Of a stretch of 64,000 nt of DNA, positions 32,871 through 41,511 are shown in pieces (positions within the stretch are counted from its first letter, which is position 1; every line of letters begins with the position of its first letter). The DNA comes from CAUZIB01 sp963663925 (lineage in GTDB: Bacteria > Acidobacteriota > Vicinamibacteria > Vicinamibacterales > UBA8438). Made by a program: the position numbers and the translations under genes. The DNA lies in NCBI GenBank assembly GCA_965237405.1, contig OZ250139.1, positions 186,001 to 250,000 of the forward strand, in the 5' to 3' direction. The notes beneath the pieces were generated by a model, which had not been told where the DNA came from, made no database searches, and saw nothing but the letters and a program-made list of their open reading frames with translations.

Positions 32871-35257
32871 CAACGACAGGGCTTAAGGACTATCGCAGCG
32901 GTGATGTGCTGGGAAAGGTGAGATTGGTTGACGTCGTTGCGATTGTCGTTGCGTGTGTGGTCATGTTGGGGGCTGGTGTTGGTGCCCAAAGCGATGGGGT
33001 GCATACGCGTGCTGTCCTGGACCGGTACTGCGTTACGTGCCACAACGAGAGAGTACGAACAGGTGGCCTCGTTCTTGAGCCTGATGCGGTCGATCCCAGC
33101 GACGTCGGTCGAGATGCCGCGGTGTGGGAAAAGGTGGTGCGGAAACTTCGGACCGGGATGATGCCACCCTCGCCGAGGCCGCGTCCGAACCAAGAGACCT
33201 ACGCCTCTCTTGTTTCGTATCTGGAGACCGAGCTCGACCGCGTCGCAGCCGTGAATCCGAAGCCGGGTCGACCAACGGTTCAGCGCTTGAACCGTACCGA
33301 GTACGTAAACGCGGTGCGCGATCTGCTGGCGCTCGAGGTCGATGGCCGGTCGCTGCTCCCAGCCGACGAATCGGGCTACGGTTTTGACAATATCGGCGAT
33401 GTGCTGTCAGTCTCGCCTGGGCTGATGGAACGTTATCTGTTAGCTGCTGCGAAAGTCAGTCGTCGTGCCATTGGTGATCCAACTCTGCGCGAGGTAATCA
33501 CCACCTACCCGGTCTCCCCGATGTTGTCGCAGAACGATCGGTCGAGCGAGAACCTGCCGTTCGGATCTCGCGGGGGCGTCGTGGTGCGTCATCACTTTCC
33601 GCTCGACGCCGAGTACGTGGTGACGATTACGCTCCGCGGTCGGGGCCGGGAGGGGCATCAGCTCGATGTTCGACTAGATCGCGAGCGGTTGCGCCTGTTC
33701 GATCTTGGCGATGGCGAACCTCTTGAGCTCCGTCTGCAGGTGGGAGCCGGGACCAGGGCGGTCGGAGTCTCCTTTGTCGGAGCGCTGGATAAATCACTCC
33801 CAATGGACGGGCGTCCTCCGTTGCCGCCGATCAGGAGCTTTGGGTTCACTCAGTACTTGAGTGATCCTGTGGTCGCGAGCGTAGAGATCACCGGACCCAT
33901 CAGTGGTCAGGTTCCCGAGGATACGCCGAGTCGGCGAGCAATCTTCGTCTGCACCCCGCTCACGATCGAGGACGAGCAACCGTGCGCCAGGGAGGTTATC
34001 GCAACGCTCGCCCGTCGTGCCTACCGTCGACCGGTTCACGATGGGGACATCCAGCCGCTCGTCGCGGCGTACGAATACGGTCGGAGTGAAGGCGGAGGTT
34101 TCGAGGACGGCATCCGTTGGGCGGTTGAATCAATTCTGGTCTCGCCGAAATTCCTGTTTCGTGTGGAGGACGATCCGGAGAACGTGGCGGACGGTACATC
34201 GTACCAAGTCAGTGATTTGGGGCTCGCATCCCGACTGTCGTTCTTTCTCTGGAGTAGTATTCCCGACGACGAGCTCATCGATCTGGCCGCCCGTGGAAAA
34301 CTGAGCGATCCTGCGGTACTCGCACGGCAGGTTCGTCGAATGTTGGACGATACCCGCTCCAGCGCGTTGGTGGAGAATTTCATCGGCCAGTGGCTCTACC
34401 TTCGCAACCTCCGGACCGTGGCACCCGATCCGATACAGTTTCCCGACTTTGACGACAACCTTCGGGAGGCATTGCGGCGTGAGACCGAATTGTTCGTGGG
34501 AAGCCAACTGCGCGAGGACCGCAGTGTGCACGATCTGTTGCGTGCCGATTACACCTTCGTCAACGAACGACTGGCTCAACACTACGGTATCGCGAAAGTG
34601 TACGGCAGTCATTTCCGACGTATAACGTACAGTGACGATCGGCGACCGGGATTGCTCGGGCAGGGGAGTATCCTAACGGTGACGTCGTACCCCAACCGCA
34701 CGTCGCCGGTCGTGCGTGGCAAGTGGTTGCTTGAGAACCTGCTGGGTGCTCCGCCGCCGCCTCCACCGCCGGACGTGCCAGCGTTGAGCGAGAACGAGAA
34801 CGATACGGCACCCGCGACGATGCGCGAGCGGATGGCACAGCACCGGGCAAATCCGGTCTGCGCGAGCTGCCACGCGAAGATCGATCCCCTGGGGTTCGCA
34901 CTCGAAAACTTTGACGCGGTTGGGAGATGGCGCGCGCATGACACAGAGGCGAACACGCTCATCGATGCGTCAGGTGAACTCCCTGATGGGGCCATGTTCG
35001 ATGGCCCGGCATCGTTTCGGGATGCGTTGTTGAGTGAACCGTGGGCTAGCGAGTTCGTTAGAACCGTTATCGAGAAGTTGCTCGTCTACGCACTCGGTCG
35101 AGGCTTGGAATCTTTCGACGCTCCGGTCGTGCGCGGTATCATGCGTGAGGCAGAGCCGAACGGCTTCCGCTGGTCATCGATTATTCTCGGAGTTATCGAA
35201 AGCACGCCGTTTCAAATGCGGAGCGCGATGATGGGGCCTATGGCGGGCCCTCAGTAG
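32867..35257 (+). CDS. DUF1587/DUF1592/DUF1588/DUF1585 di-heme exported protein (unit B)
   Basis: 796 residues from a GTG start that overlaps the ankyrin stop. A hydrophobic export segment (V-V-A-I-V-V-A-C-V-V-M-L-G-A-G-V-G-A-Q) precedes the first heme motif C-V-T-C-H-N-E-R. The order of later parts matches unit A: R-L-N-R-T-E-Y-V-N-A-V-R-D-L-L, L-A-R-R-A-Y-R-R-P-V, F-L-W-S-S-I-P-D-D-E-L-I, G-S-I-L-T-V-T-S-Y-P-N-R-T-S-P-V and the second heme motif C-A-S-C-H-A-K-I-D-P-L-G-F. It is presumably a periplasmic redox enzyme or electron carrier, partnered with the DUF1552 product encoded 20 bp downstream. Confidence 0.88.
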   Translation: MTTTGLKDYRSGDVLGKVRLVDVVAIVVACVVMLGAGVGAQSDGVHTRAVLDRYCVTCHNERVRTGGLVLEPDAVDPSDVGRDAAVWEKVVRKLRTGMMPPSPRPRPNQETYASLVSYLETELDRVAAVNPKPGRPTVQRLNRTEYVNAVRDLLALEVDGRSLLPADESGYGFDNIGDVLSVSPGLMERYLLAAAKVSRRAIGDPTLREVITTYPVSPMLSQNDRSSENLPFGSRGGVVVRHHFPLDAEYVVTITLRGRGREGHQLDVRLDRERLRLFDLGDGEPLELRLQVGAGTRAVGVSFVGALDKSLPMDGRPPLPPIRSFGFTQYLSDPVVASVEITGPISGQVPEDTPSRRAIFVCTPLTIEDEQPCAREVIATLARRAYRRPVHDGDIQPLVAAYEYGRSEGGGFEDGIRWAVESILVSPKFLFRVEDDPENVADGTSYQVSDLGLASRLSFFLWSSIPDDELIDLAARGKLSDPAVLARQVRRMLDDTRSSALVENFIGQWLYLRNLRTVAPDPIQFPDFDDNLREALRRETELFVGSQLREDRSVHDLLRADYTFVNERLAQHYGIAKVYGSHFRRITYSDDRRPGLLGQGSILTVTSYPNRTSPVVRGKWLLENLLGAPPPPPPPDVPALSENENDTAPATMRERMAQHRANPVCASCHAKIDPLGFALENFDAVGRWRAHDTEANTLIDASGELPDGAMFDGPASFRDALLSEPWASEFVRTVIEKLLVYALGRGLESFDAPVVRGIMREAEPNGFRWSSIILGVIESTPFQMRSAMMGPMAGPQ

Positions 35258-35277
35258 CAGCCGAAGAGGTTGGAGTC

Positions 35278-36633
35278 ATGCTGATCACGAAAAAATACCT
35301 CCCCCGTCGAACGATACTTCGAGGTCTCGGTGCCTCCCTAGCCTTACCACTGCTTGATGGCATGGTTCCGGCACTCGTGGCGATGCGTAACACGGCAGCG
35401 AGACCGGTGCGCCGCTTTGGTGCCATTTACGTGCCGAACGGGATCGAAATGCGTCAGTGGACGCCGGTGGGAGAGAGCGGTCCCCTCGAGCTGACGCCGA
35501 TCCTGCGGCCACTGGCACCGGTGCGCGAGCAGGTATGCGTGCTCTCGGGACTTGCCGACAAGGTCGCCATTGCACGCGAGGGCGAAGGGACCGGTGACCA
35601 TGCGCGTGCCGCGTCAACATGGCTGACCGGTGTGCACGTGAAGAAGACCGAAGGCCTTGATATTCACGCGGGAATTTCGATGGACCAGATCGCGGCGCAG
35701 GAACTTGGCAAAGAGACCCAGCTGGCATCCCTCGAGCTCGCCATCGACTCTATCGAGGTGCTGGGTGCGTGCGACGCGGGCTATAGCTGTGCCTACACCA
35801 ACACGATCGCCTGGCGCACGCCGACCACACCGCTTCCGATGGAGAACAATCCGAGGGCCGTCTTTGAGCGACTATTCGGCGTCGCTGATAGCACGGACGC
35901 GCGAGCGCGAGAAGCCCGCCTTCGGCAAGATCGCAGCATCCTTGACTTCGTGACGGATGAGGCAAATGGGCTTAAACGCGCGCTCGGGTCGAGGGACCAA
36001 CTGAAGCTCGCACAGTATCTCGACGCAGTCCGCGACGTCGAGCGACGGATTCAGAAGGCTGAGGAACAGAGTAACCGCGAAATGCCGGTCGTTGAGCAGC
36101 CCGCTGGGATCCCAACAATGTTCGAAGCGCACTGCCGTCTTATGTTCGACCTCCTAGCGCTCGCGTACCAGACCGATCTCACGCGCATCGGCACGTTCAT
36201 GTTCGGAAAAGAAGTCAGTGGCCGGTCGTTTCCCGAGATCGAGGTCTCGGGCGGGCATCACGCGTACTCACACCACGGGGATGATCCTGAGAGCCTCGCG
36301 ATGCTGGTTAAGATCAACACCCATCATATGCGTCAGTTCGCCTACTTTCTCCAGAAACTGTCCGACATCCCGGATGGCGACGGTTCGTTGCTGGACCATT
36401 CGCTGTTCATCTACGGTGCAGGCATGAGCGATGGCAACATCCATCACCACCTTGAGCTTCCGATGCTACTCGCAGGTGGGAGGGAGGCAAATCTCAAGGG
36501 CGGGCGCCATCTGCGCTACACTGATGACACGCCGGTCTCGAATCTTCATGTGGCGGTATTGGACAAGCTTGGCCTCTCAGTGGAGACCTTTGGCGACAGC
36601 TCCGGAACACTCGGCTACCTTGCCGAGGTCTAA
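35278..36633 (+). CDS. DUF1552 Tat-exported protein (unit B)
   Basis: 451 residues starting M-L-I-T-K-K-Y-L-P-R-R-T-I-L-R-G-L-G, a twin-arginine-like signal. It shares with its paralogues V-P-N-G-I-E-M, H-A-R-A-A-S-T-W-L-T-G-V-H, C-D-A-G-Y-S-C-A-Y, Q-A-E/E-E rich helices and a C-terminal Y-G-A-G-M-S-D-G-N-I-H-H. The near-identical placement of His and Asp residues in all three copies suggests a metal or substrate site, which is inference. The ribosome-binding site GAGG...GGAG lies before the ATG. It is the last gene of the unit. Confidence 0.88.
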   Translation: MLITKKYLPRRTILRGLGASLALPLLDGMVPALVAMRNTAARPVRRFGAIYVPNGIEMRQWTPVGESGPLELTPILRPLAPVREQVCVLSGLADKVAIAREGEGTGDHARAASTWLTGVHVKKTEGLDIHAGISMDQIAAQELGKETQLASLELAIDSIEVLGACDAGYSCAYTNTIAWRTPTTPLPMENNPRAVFERLFGVADSTDARAREARLRQDRSILDFVTDEANGLKRALGSRDQLKLAQYLDAVRDVERRIQKAEEQSNREMPVVEQPAGIPTMFEAHCRLMFDLLALAYQTDLTRIGTFMFGKEVSGRSFPEIEVSGGHHAYSHHGDDPESLAMLVKINTHHMRQFAYFLQKLSDIPDGDGSLLDHSLFIYGAGMSDGNIHHHLELPMLLAGGREANLKGGRHLRYTDDTPVSNLHVAVLDKLGLSVETFGDSSGTLGYLAEV

Positions 36634-36866
36634 GAATTGTGGGAGATCGATCGGCGTAGGTTTGTGGAGTTGCCACGTGTCGGACCGATCGGCGTGATCC
36701 ACCACCCCGAGGGCTACTTGGCATCCGCCCGCCGTTATCCACTGTCGCTGCGGGTAACAACGTTCGTTGTTCTCGGCTCGTTCCTTGGTGTGACTATCGT
36801 GACGACGGCCTATAGCCTCGGTGCCTACTGCGTCACGACGTGGGCCGGGAACCCCTTCGGTGGTTT

Positions 36867-37355
36867 TTAGCGCCAGGAGCCGACCCGTTCCTCACTACTT
36901 TAAAGATCAGACCACCGCGCTGATGGTTGCGGCGGGTACCGACTACGTCGAGGGACAGGACAAATACGGGCGGCGCTCATATTCGGCCTACTGGGAGACG
37001 ATCCAGTAGCGGGCACTCGAAGCAACGAAGTTCTGTCTTGAATTGGGGTTCGATGTCAACGCGGTCAACAACCTCAAGAAGACGCTGCTTCACGGTGCAG
37101 TCTAAATGGGCGGCACGCTGATCGCGCCCTATTCTGGTAGCACAGGGGGGCATCATGGACGTCGTTAATGCCCGTGGGTAAACTCCGTGGATGATCGCAG
37201 CGAAGGGTGAGTATCGAGCCGGGTCCTTCTACACCTATCTGGAAATGGCTGAGGCGCTTGAGTCGCTGGGTGCCGATACGGCAATTGGTTTCGACCTGAG
37301 CATAGACTTTGCAAAAACGCTCGACGAAGCAGAGGGTGCCGAAGTCGGGCGCTAG
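36867..37355 (+). pseudogene. decayed C-terminal part of an ankyrin-repeat gene
   Basis: The stretch reads L-A-P-G-A-D-P-F-L-T-T-L-K, then after a frameshift D-Q-T-T-A-L-M-V-A-A-G-T-D-Y, continuing to a TAG after W-E-T-I-Q. It resumes A-L-E-A-T-K-F-C-L-E-L-G-F-D-V-N-A-V-N-N and meets a TAA. In another frame it gives V-A-Q-G-G-I-M-D-V-V-N-A-R-G, a third stop, and T-P-W-M-I-A-A-K-G-E-Y to a normal-looking end at 37355. This is the C-terminal half of an ankyrin protein of the type in units A, B and C, with three nonsense codons and at least two frameshifts. The region between 36634 and 36866 has a short open frame with one hydrophobic segment that may be more of the same relic. Confidence 0.75.
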
Positions 37356-37356
37356 A

Positions 37357-38358
37357 TTACTCCCTCACGAATTTGTGCAGCGCGGGTTTGAGCGTGTCCG
37401 CAACCCAAATGACTCCCTGCGGGGTTATCGTCATGTAGTGGGCCTCGCCGAACTCTCCGAGTCCTTTACCCGGTTGGCCAGTAGCACCAATGGCTTGGCC
37501 GTTCACGTCGAGCCGAAGAATTTCCCCAGCGTGCCCGCTCACCATGTACATTTGTTGGTCGGCAGCAATATAGAGCCCGCAGGGGAGGCCCTTGTACTCC
37601 CGCTCTGTAATATAGGTCCCATCGGGGTCGAAGATCTGGATACGTCGGTTCTGTCGGTCGGCGATATATACAAGGCCTTCGGCGTCGACCACGATCGAAT
37701 GTGGGGTATTGAACTCGCTCGGCCCGGTTCCAGGCCGTCCCCATGATGCGAGCATTGTGCCGATGCTGTCGAATTTCAGTACACCAGGTGCGCCTTGTCC
37801 GTGGCCAACGACCACATAGATCTCACCGATTAACCCGAAGGCCAGGTCAGTGGGCTCTCTGAGCAGCCGAGTATTCGTCGCCGCGTTCCATTCGCCTGGC
37901 TTTCCGTGGACGCCGAGCGTCATGAGCACGTCGCCGTCCGGACTCATCTTCCGCACGGTGTGACCGCTAACGTCTGCCGTCCAGATATTGCCCTCCGCGT
38001 CGAGGCGCATCCCGTGAGGTCTCACGTACTGTCCTTGCCCCCACGACCGCACGAAGGCACCATCGGCGTCGAACTCCATTAGCGGGTTAGGACCACGGTT
38101 GAAAACCAATAGGCGATGTCTTGAGGTCCAAGCCACTGCGGCCGGCGCACCCATTTCGACGTCAGCGGGAATTTGTAGCCCGTTCGGAACAGGGCGATAC
38201 CCCAAATCTGGGGCGTCCTCCATCTGTGCTGGATCCGGACCGGTCAACCCTTGCGCATCAGCGACGGCGGTAATCCCAAGCGTAGTGGCTAGAATGACTA
38301 GAAGACCTAGAGTGAGAACAATAGCTGCGAACGTCGGGGCGGCGCGACTCATTAACAT
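37357..38358 (-). CDS. NHL-repeat propeller protein, peptidyl-alpha-hydroxyglycine-lyase-like
   Basis: 333 residues. A signal or anchor segment (about 12-35) is followed by six NHL-type blades (R-P-H-G-M-R-L-D-A-E-G-N-I-W-T-A-D, T-P-H-S-I-V-V-D-A-E-G-L-V-Y-I-A-D-R-Q-N). This matches the bacterial relatives of peptidylglycine alpha-amidating lyase, where metal-bound His residues sit at the propeller hub. Whether it has lyase activity or only binds ligands is open. It is a lone gene that converges with the decayed ankyrin gene (1 bp between their ends). Confidence 0.82.
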   Translation of the reverse strand: MLMSRAAPTFAAIVLTLGLLVILATTLGITAVADAQGLTGPDPAQMEDAPDLGYRPVPNGLQIPADVEMGAPAAVAWTSRHRLLVFNRGPNPLMEFDADGAFVRSWGQGQYVRPHGMRLDAEGNIWTADVSGHTVRKMSPDGDVLMTLGVHGKPGEWNAATNTRLLREPTDLAFGLIGEIYVVVGHGQGAPGVLKFDSIGTMLASWGRPGTGPSEFNTPHSIVVDAEGLVYIADRQNRRIQIFDPDGTYITEREYKGLPCGLYIAADQQMYMVSGHAGEILRLDVNGQAIGATGQPGKGLGEFGEAHYMTITPQGVIWVADTLKPALHKFVRE

Positions 38359-38477
38359 GCCGGTTCCTTTAGGGTCATTCTCTGAGGGGCTCGCATTGTA
38401 GCACCCTCGGCGAGGGCGATGCGCTCGCCGTCTTTGTGCTATCGGACCTTTGGGTTACATTACTGCCTTCTAATACC

Positions 38478-39362
38478 ATGAAACTTAAGCGTGGACGTCA
38501 ATACGCCATGAGCCGCGCATGCGAGTCTATCCTTGTTGTCGGGACGGCGATATTGCTTGTCGGCGGATGCGGCGTCCCACCAGATGATTACGAGCCCCTG
38601 CCGATCATCGCAGTGTCGCCGGTGTTGCTGGATGACAGAGACGAGATTCGAGACTATCTCAATGCGTTCCCGATCGGGGACTACGAACAGTATGAGGTGT
38701 CAGGCGCTGGACGGTTTTTTGTCGACGATGTCGAGGACATGATCAAGCAGGTCATCGTGGTCGGCTATCAGTGGGAGCGGCATCAGGTCAAGCTGCTCGA
38801 GGAGTACATTGAGCCAAGCTCGGTGGTTATCGAAGTTGGGGCCCACATTGGCAGCCATACCGTTCCCATGGCCCGTCTGGTGGGTCCGTGGGGTCGCGTG
38901 TACGCCTTCGAGCCACAGCGAAAGATCTACCGTGAGCTGTACCACAACCTTGCGCTCAACGGCCTGACGAACGTGGTGCCCCTGAGATACGCGATCGGAT
39001 CAGGGGAAACTCGCATTATTGAGATGAATCCAGCCACGCCCGGGAACGAAGGCGGAACTGGAGTGGGCTCTGGTGGGGATCAGGCTGAGATTCGGAGCCT
39101 TGACAGCTTTGGATTCGAGCGTGTGTCACTACTCAAGATCGACGTGGAGCATTACGAGAACGAGGCGCTCGACGGGGCCGTTGACACCATCCGTCGTAAT
39201 CGTCCGGTCATCTTGATCGAGATCATGGGGGGCGAAGACTACGAGACGGCATCGTCCGACGTTCTGGATCGGATCCACAGTACCTGGGGAAAGTTGGAGG
39301 CGCTCGGTTACACGGTGAGTCACGTGTTCAAGCACGACTACATCGCTCTACCTAACGACTAG
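38478..39362 (+). CDS. FkbM-family methyltransferase domain behind a lipoprotein signal
   Basis: About 294 residues from the ATG at 38478 (later ATG at 38508 possible). The N-terminus is basic, then hydrophobic, ending I-L-L-V-G-G-C-G-V, a good lipobox with Cys near residue 32. The rest is an FkbM-type SAM methyltransferase: V-V-I-E-V-G-A-H-I-G-S-H-T (SAM-binding Gly motif), R-V-Y-A-F-E-P-Q-R-K-I-Y, I-R-S-L-D-S-F and L-L-K-I-D-V-E-H-Y-E-N-E-A-L. FkbM enzymes O-methylate sugars or metabolites in the cytoplasm, so an exported, lipid-anchored one is odd. Either the signal is real and the domain has another role, or the true start lies further in. Confidence 0.75.
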   Translation: MKLKRGRQYAMSRACESILVVGTAILLVGGCGVPPDDYEPLPIIAVSPVLLDDRDEIRDYLNAFPIGDYEQYEVSGAGRFFVDDVEDMIKQVIVVGYQWERHQVKLLEEYIEPSSVVIEVGAHIGSHTVPMARLVGPWGRVYAFEPQRKIYRELYHNLALNGLTNVVPLRYAIGSGETRIIEMNPATPGNEGGTGVGSGGDQAEIRSLDSFGFERVSLLKIDVEHYENEALDGAVDTIRRNRPVILIEIMGGEDYETASSDVLDRIHSTWGKLEALGYTVSHVFKHDYIALPND

Positions 39363-39395
39363 CGGACTGTATCGGCTGGGTCAGAGCCACTCTGC

Positions 39396-40967
39396 CTATT
39401 GGGCCGAAATGGCGCGGCGGCCATCCCGCAAGACGTACTTCTGTATTTTCCCGGTCGCCGTCTTCGGCAGTTCGGTAAGGAATTCAATTTTCCGAGGGGC
39501 TTTGAAGTGCGCCATGTGTTCTCGCGCATACTCGATGAGGTCGGCTTCGGTAACGTCGGCACCACGTGCGACGACCACGAACGCATGTGGGGTTTCGCCC
39601 CACTTCGGGTCGGGCATTCCCACGACGGCAACCTCTTGAATGGCGGGGTGGCGCATGAAAACGCCTTCGACTTCAACCGATGAGATGTTCTCGCCACCGC
39701 TGATGATGACGTCCTTGAACCGGTCGCGGATCTCGACGTACCCATCGGGATGCACGACGGCGGCATCGCCGCTGTGGAACCATCCATCGCGTATTGCCTG
39801 GGCGGTGGCTTCAGGGTCGTTGTAGTAGCCGTCCATGACGACGTTGCCTCGGACCACGATTTCACCGAGGGTTTCAGCGTCGCGGGGAACAGGGTTGTCG
39901 TGTTCATCGACCACCCGAAGCTCACCCGACGTGATCAGCTCGACACCCTGCCGGGCCTTAACGATGGCGCGATCATCTGGGCTGAGTGCGGTGTGTTCTG
40001 GCCGCGGCTCACAAATGGTGATGAACGGGGCAGTTTCGGTTAGGCCATAGACGTGGGTAAGGTTCCAGCCGAACTCGCTTTCAACCCGCTGAATCGTCGC
40101 CGCTGCTGGGGGAGCGCCAGCCGTGACCACGCGTACACCCGACGGCACCTCACCTCGTTGTTCAGGTGTTGCGGTGGCAAGCCCAATAAGCACCGTTGGC
40201 GCGGCGCACAGCATCGTCACTGATTCGTCGCGCATCAAGCCGAAGGCCTTAGCCGGGTCGACCTTGCGGAGGCAGACATGGGTTCCACCAACAGCCGTCA
40301 CGATCCAGACGAACGTCCATCCGTTTGCATGGAACATCGGCAAGGTCCACAGGTAGCGATCTTCACAGGTCATTGGTAGGTGGATCAGCGTTCCGACTAC
40401 GTTCATATAGGCGTTGCGGTGGGTGATCATTACGCCCTTCGGCTGCGACGTGGTCCCACTCGTATAGTTGATCGTCAAGAGGTCGCGCTCGTCCACTGGT
40501 TCGGCCTCGAAGTCTCCTGATTCCGCCTCGAGTAGCTCGCTGTAGGACAGCCACCCGTCGCGTGCCCCTTCAAGCGCGACGAAGTGTCGAACATTCGGAC
40601 ACTCGTCGCGAATTGTGTCGGACATCTCGAGGTAGTCGGCATGCGCGCACAGGATAGAGGCTCCACTGTGCTGGATGATGTATTCAATTTCTCTGGGGTT
40701 CAGTCGGAAGTTGATCGGAACGAGGACGGCGCCAATTTGTGGCACGGCATAGAACGATTCGAGCTGGGAGTGCGTGTTCGGCGAGAGGTAGGCCACGCGG
40801 TCGCCCTTCCTCACGCCAAGCCGACGGAGGGCGGCCGACCATCGGTCGCAACGGCTGAAGAACTGTTCGTAGGTCAGCCGCGTTTGTCCATCGATAATCG
40901 CTTGCCGGTGCGGGTAGAGAACGCGCGCTCGCCGTTGGAATTCGAGAGGTGTGAGAGGTGTCTCCAC
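39396..40967 (-). CDS. acyl-CoA synthetase (AMP-binding family)
   Basis: 523 residues from a GTG start with AGGAG upstream. All core motifs are present: the phosphate loop Y-T-S-G-T-T-S-Q-P-K-G-V, Y-G-L-T-E-T-A-P, the hinge G-W-F-H-S-G-D-A-A-V, G-G-E-N-I-S-S-V-E-V-E and the catalytic-lysine end P-K-T-A-T-G-K-I-Q-K. It should activate a carboxylic acid as an acyl-adenylate and then the CoA ester. The sequence is closest in style to medium or long-chain and aryl-acid ligases of the fadD/dmdB type, but the chain length cannot be told. It converges with the FkbM gene and diverges from the cupin gene. Confidence 0.9.
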   Translation of the reverse strand: METPLTPLEFQRRARVLYPHRQAIIDGQTRLTYEQFFSRCDRWSAALRRLGVRKGDRVAYLSPNTHSQLESFYAVPQIGAVLVPINFRLNPREIEYIIQHSGASILCAHADYLEMSDTIRDECPNVRHFVALEGARDGWLSYSELLEAESGDFEAEPVDERDLLTINYTSGTTSQPKGVMITHRNAYMNVVGTLIHLPMTCEDRYLWTLPMFHANGWTFVWIVTAVGGTHVCLRKVDPAKAFGLMRDESVTMLCAAPTVLIGLATATPEQRGEVPSGVRVVTAGAPPAAATIQRVESEFGWNLTHVYGLTETAPFITICEPRPEHTALSPDDRAIVKARQGVELITSGELRVVDEHDNPVPRDAETLGEIVVRGNVVMDGYYNDPEATAQAIRDGWFHSGDAAVVHPDGYVEIRDRFKDVIISGGENISSVEVEGVFMRHPAIQEVAVVGMPDPKWGETPHAFVVVARGADVTEADLIEYAREHMAHFKAPRKIEFLTELPKTATGKIQKYVLRDGRRAISAQ

Positions 40968-41031
40968 GGTTGGCGTGTCTCCTGGTGCTGCGGGCCGATT
41001 ATCTTCCCTACGGCGAGTGTGTCAAGGCAGC

Positions 41032-41385
41032 ATGACCGGACGGAGTAGTATCACGTGCATGGAGCACCCCACCCCGATTGAGCCACGAGATCATGCCGTC
41101 TATTCGTCGGAGAAGATGGGCAAGAGCACGATCTTTCGCTCCGAGCGTGTGATGGTCGGGCTCAATGCGTTCGAGCCTGGGCAAGAGCACGCGCTCCACG
41201 CGCATGCAGGCATGGACAAGGTCTACCAGGTTATCGAAGGCAAAGGGCTCTTTTTGCTCGAAGGCGAAGAGGTTCCGATGCAGACCGGGGCGCTGCTGGT
41301 CGTACCGGAAGGCGCGGCGCACGGCATCCGGAACACCGGCGCCGAGCGGCTGCTCGTGCTCGCCATCCTTGCGCCGGCGCCGTAA
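41032..41385 (+). CDS. small cupin-domain protein
   Basis: 117 residues from the ATG at 41032, which has AAGG 8 nt upstream; an ATG at 41059 is the alternative start (108 residues). A single cupin barrel carries the metal motif H-A-L-H-A-H-A-G-M-D-K-V-Y-Q-V-I-E-G-K-G and the second motif V-P-E-G-A-A-H-G-I-R-N-T-G. Ligands are the His residues of the first motif, with Glu or Gln usually fourth, and the His of the second. Such proteins bind or oxidise small molecules or regulate; the ligand is unknown. It is divergent from the acyl-CoA synthetase gene, with 64 bp between the starts. Confidence 0.8.
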   Translation: MTGRSSITCMEHPTPIEPRDHAVYSSEKMGKSTIFRSERVMVGLNAFEPGQEHALHAHAGMDKVYQVIEGKGLFLLEGEEVPMQTGALLVVPEGAAHGIRNTGAERLLVLAILAPAP

Positions 41386-41511
41386 TGTACTGGTGTGGCC
41401 CCCGACCTGTTCCGTCATCAGCACAGGCATCAACAGAACGCATACTGACTCACAGCAACGTGTCGTAGCGCTAGGCACCGCACGAAGTGAAGTGTTCTGA
41501 AGCGCGAGTCG

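Noticed and set aside
36637..36870. Short frame with one hydrophobic segment after unit B
   Set aside because: No start signal or family match; more likely the worn N-terminal side of the decayed ankyrin gene or random sequence.
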